Origin: Casuarius casuarius
Lineage: Eukaryota; Chordata; Aves; Casuariiformes; Casuariidae
Length of the DNA: 64,000 nt
Assembly (NCBI GenBank): GCA_003342895.1
Contig: PTFA01000315.1
Span: 745,239-809,238, forward strand
Direction of reading: 5' to 3'
Position numbers and translations under genes: made by a program. Shown here in pieces: positions 63,012-64,000 of this stretch. Position 1 is the first letter of the stretch. Each line of letters starts with the position of its first letter. The notes beneath the pieces were generated by a model that did no database searches, was not told where the DNA came from, and worked only from the letters and a program-made list of their open reading frames with translations.

Positions 63012-63279
63012 AGGTGTCAGTGACCAGTTGAACGCCAGCTTCACTCGCTCATTCTGTACTGTTCAGTACCTCAAATTTTGTAGAGCTCAGGGAAAAGGAG
63101 GATGCCATTGTCCGTTTCTGAGGCCTTGGTTCCCCTCTGCTCATCAAAACAAACATTTTCATGTTAGTGAGGGGGGTTCTTCTTGCTTTGAATGGAGATG
63201 GACGAGAAGGAATTTGCTCCAATTCTTCCCCTTCCTCCCAAGTTTGAAGAAATACAGATCCTGGTCACGTTCTAATAAT
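63012..63279 (+). other. exon-like open segment, 268 bases (unassigned)
   Basis: GTGTTCCCTCTACAG is a good acceptor at 62997-63011. The frame then stays open for 89 codons, starting G-V-S-D-Q-L-N, to an acceptable donor AAT|GTAAGG. The same frame continues 23 codons further to a TAA. Eighty-nine open codons after a good acceptor is more than average for this DNA. The composition, rich in F, W, R and C, does not look like a folded domain and no family was recognised. It could be an internal exon of the island gene or chance. Confidence 0.15.
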
Positions 63280-63514
63280 GTAAGGACATTGTACTTCATA
63301 TGTGGCATTTCTCTTGCAATTCTTGGAGGATATTCTGAGTTTTTATAATTTCATGGCTCATGAAGAATGCCTAAATGAGATTTTGCTCCCCTTTCCCCCT
63401 CTGGAATTGTTTCCTCTGTAGCATAGTTAGGTTTGATTAGGATCTAAGAACTTTTTGAGCAGTGAGGTAGGGAAATAAACAAAAGCTAAGCAAGTGAAAG
63501 CTGAGGAATGGAAG

Positions 63515-63559
63515 TGTGTTGTGTGTGTGGGTTTTTTTTTTGTTTTGTTTTGTTTTTTT
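63515..63559 (+). repeat. (GT)n plus T-rich simple repeat
   Basis: GTGTGTTGTGTGTGTGG runs into T10 with two further GTTTT units and T7. It is a low-complexity tract. Confidence 0.8.
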
Positions 63560-64000
63560 AACTTAAATCCTTCGGCTCCAAACTATAGATAACAGTTCCT
63601 CTTTTCACATGTACAACTTTTCTTTCCTCTTTCCATGTCCCTTTTCTCCTTTTGCCCTTGCACCCTCCAAAAAAATCGAGTGTTATGCCTTCCTCAGACA
63701 AATTTCTGGGACATGCCTAGATGTTTTTTTAGAAGTGCTTGAAGGAAAAGCTTTCAACACTAAAATCTGTTTTATAAATATGCAGAGCAGAAAATAGACA
63801 TATAGTCATAAACCCTAATGATTCCATTTCAGGCCGCTATGTACTTTTTACTCAGAATGACCTGTGTTGTGGCTGTATGCATGTTTCAGTATGGGATTTC
63901 TAGTTTTTTGGCTTTGTAACTCAGCAGTGATTAAAAAAATATGAAGAAACATAACCAATGTACCATAAAATGGATGTTTAGTGAGAAATAAAATAAAAAG

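Larger units (their letters stand above)
50180..64000. other. AT-rich region, probable first intron
   Basis: After the island the DNA is AT-rich and CpG-poor again, with no recognisable coding gene. It fits a long first intron of a + strand gene starting at the island. It holds two tandem duplications, T/A-rich tracts, a G-rich/T-rich pair at 58.13 kb, an AT/GT tract at 54.6 kb and two open segments with splice-like ends. Nothing else could be assigned. Confidence 0.5.

Overview
The window looks like nuclear DNA from a vertebrate, most likely a bird or another sauropsid. Most of it is AT-rich, CpG-depleted and non-coding. It has homopolymer and microsatellite tracts and short decayed tails resembling CR1, the main LINE family of birds and reptiles. 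I see none of the Alu, B1 or L1 sequence expected of a mammal. Nothing suggests bacterial, phage or organellar origin: there are no dense ORFs, operons, ribosome binding sites or CRISPR arrays. Species and locus cannot be named from the sequence alone.

Layout. Positions 1-48,880 are a long AT-rich stretch in which no open frame exceeds 134 codons and none resembles a protein family I know. It could be intergenic, intronic or both. It holds simple repeats, short tandem duplications, two CR1-like tails, a few CTCF-like motifs, some CpG-richer patches (21.6, 28.1-28.5 and 33.65-33.83 kb) and several segments flanked by splice-like signals. Positions 48,890-50,180 are one strong CpG island broken by a 143-base assembly gap. 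The island carries Sp1-type GC boxes, a three-copy 14-base repeat with MYB-type cores, a consensus CRE, and a CAG|GTACCC splice donor placed as if ending a non-coding first exon on the + strand. Positions 50,180-64,000 return to AT-rich DNA and fit a long first intron. They hold an exact 30-base and a near-exact 60-base tandem duplication, G/T-rich tracts, and two open segments with splice-like ends.

How it fits together. The simplest model is a housekeeping-type gene starting at the CpG island and running rightward, with its body mostly beyond the window. A leftward or divergent transcript cannot be excluded, because the island core is missing and several exon-like segments to the left lie on the minus strand. 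No protein-coding gene is called with confidence. I found no convincing novel system. The observations most worth following are the MYB/CRE island architecture, the exon-like segments, the CpG-rich patches and the recent tandem duplications.
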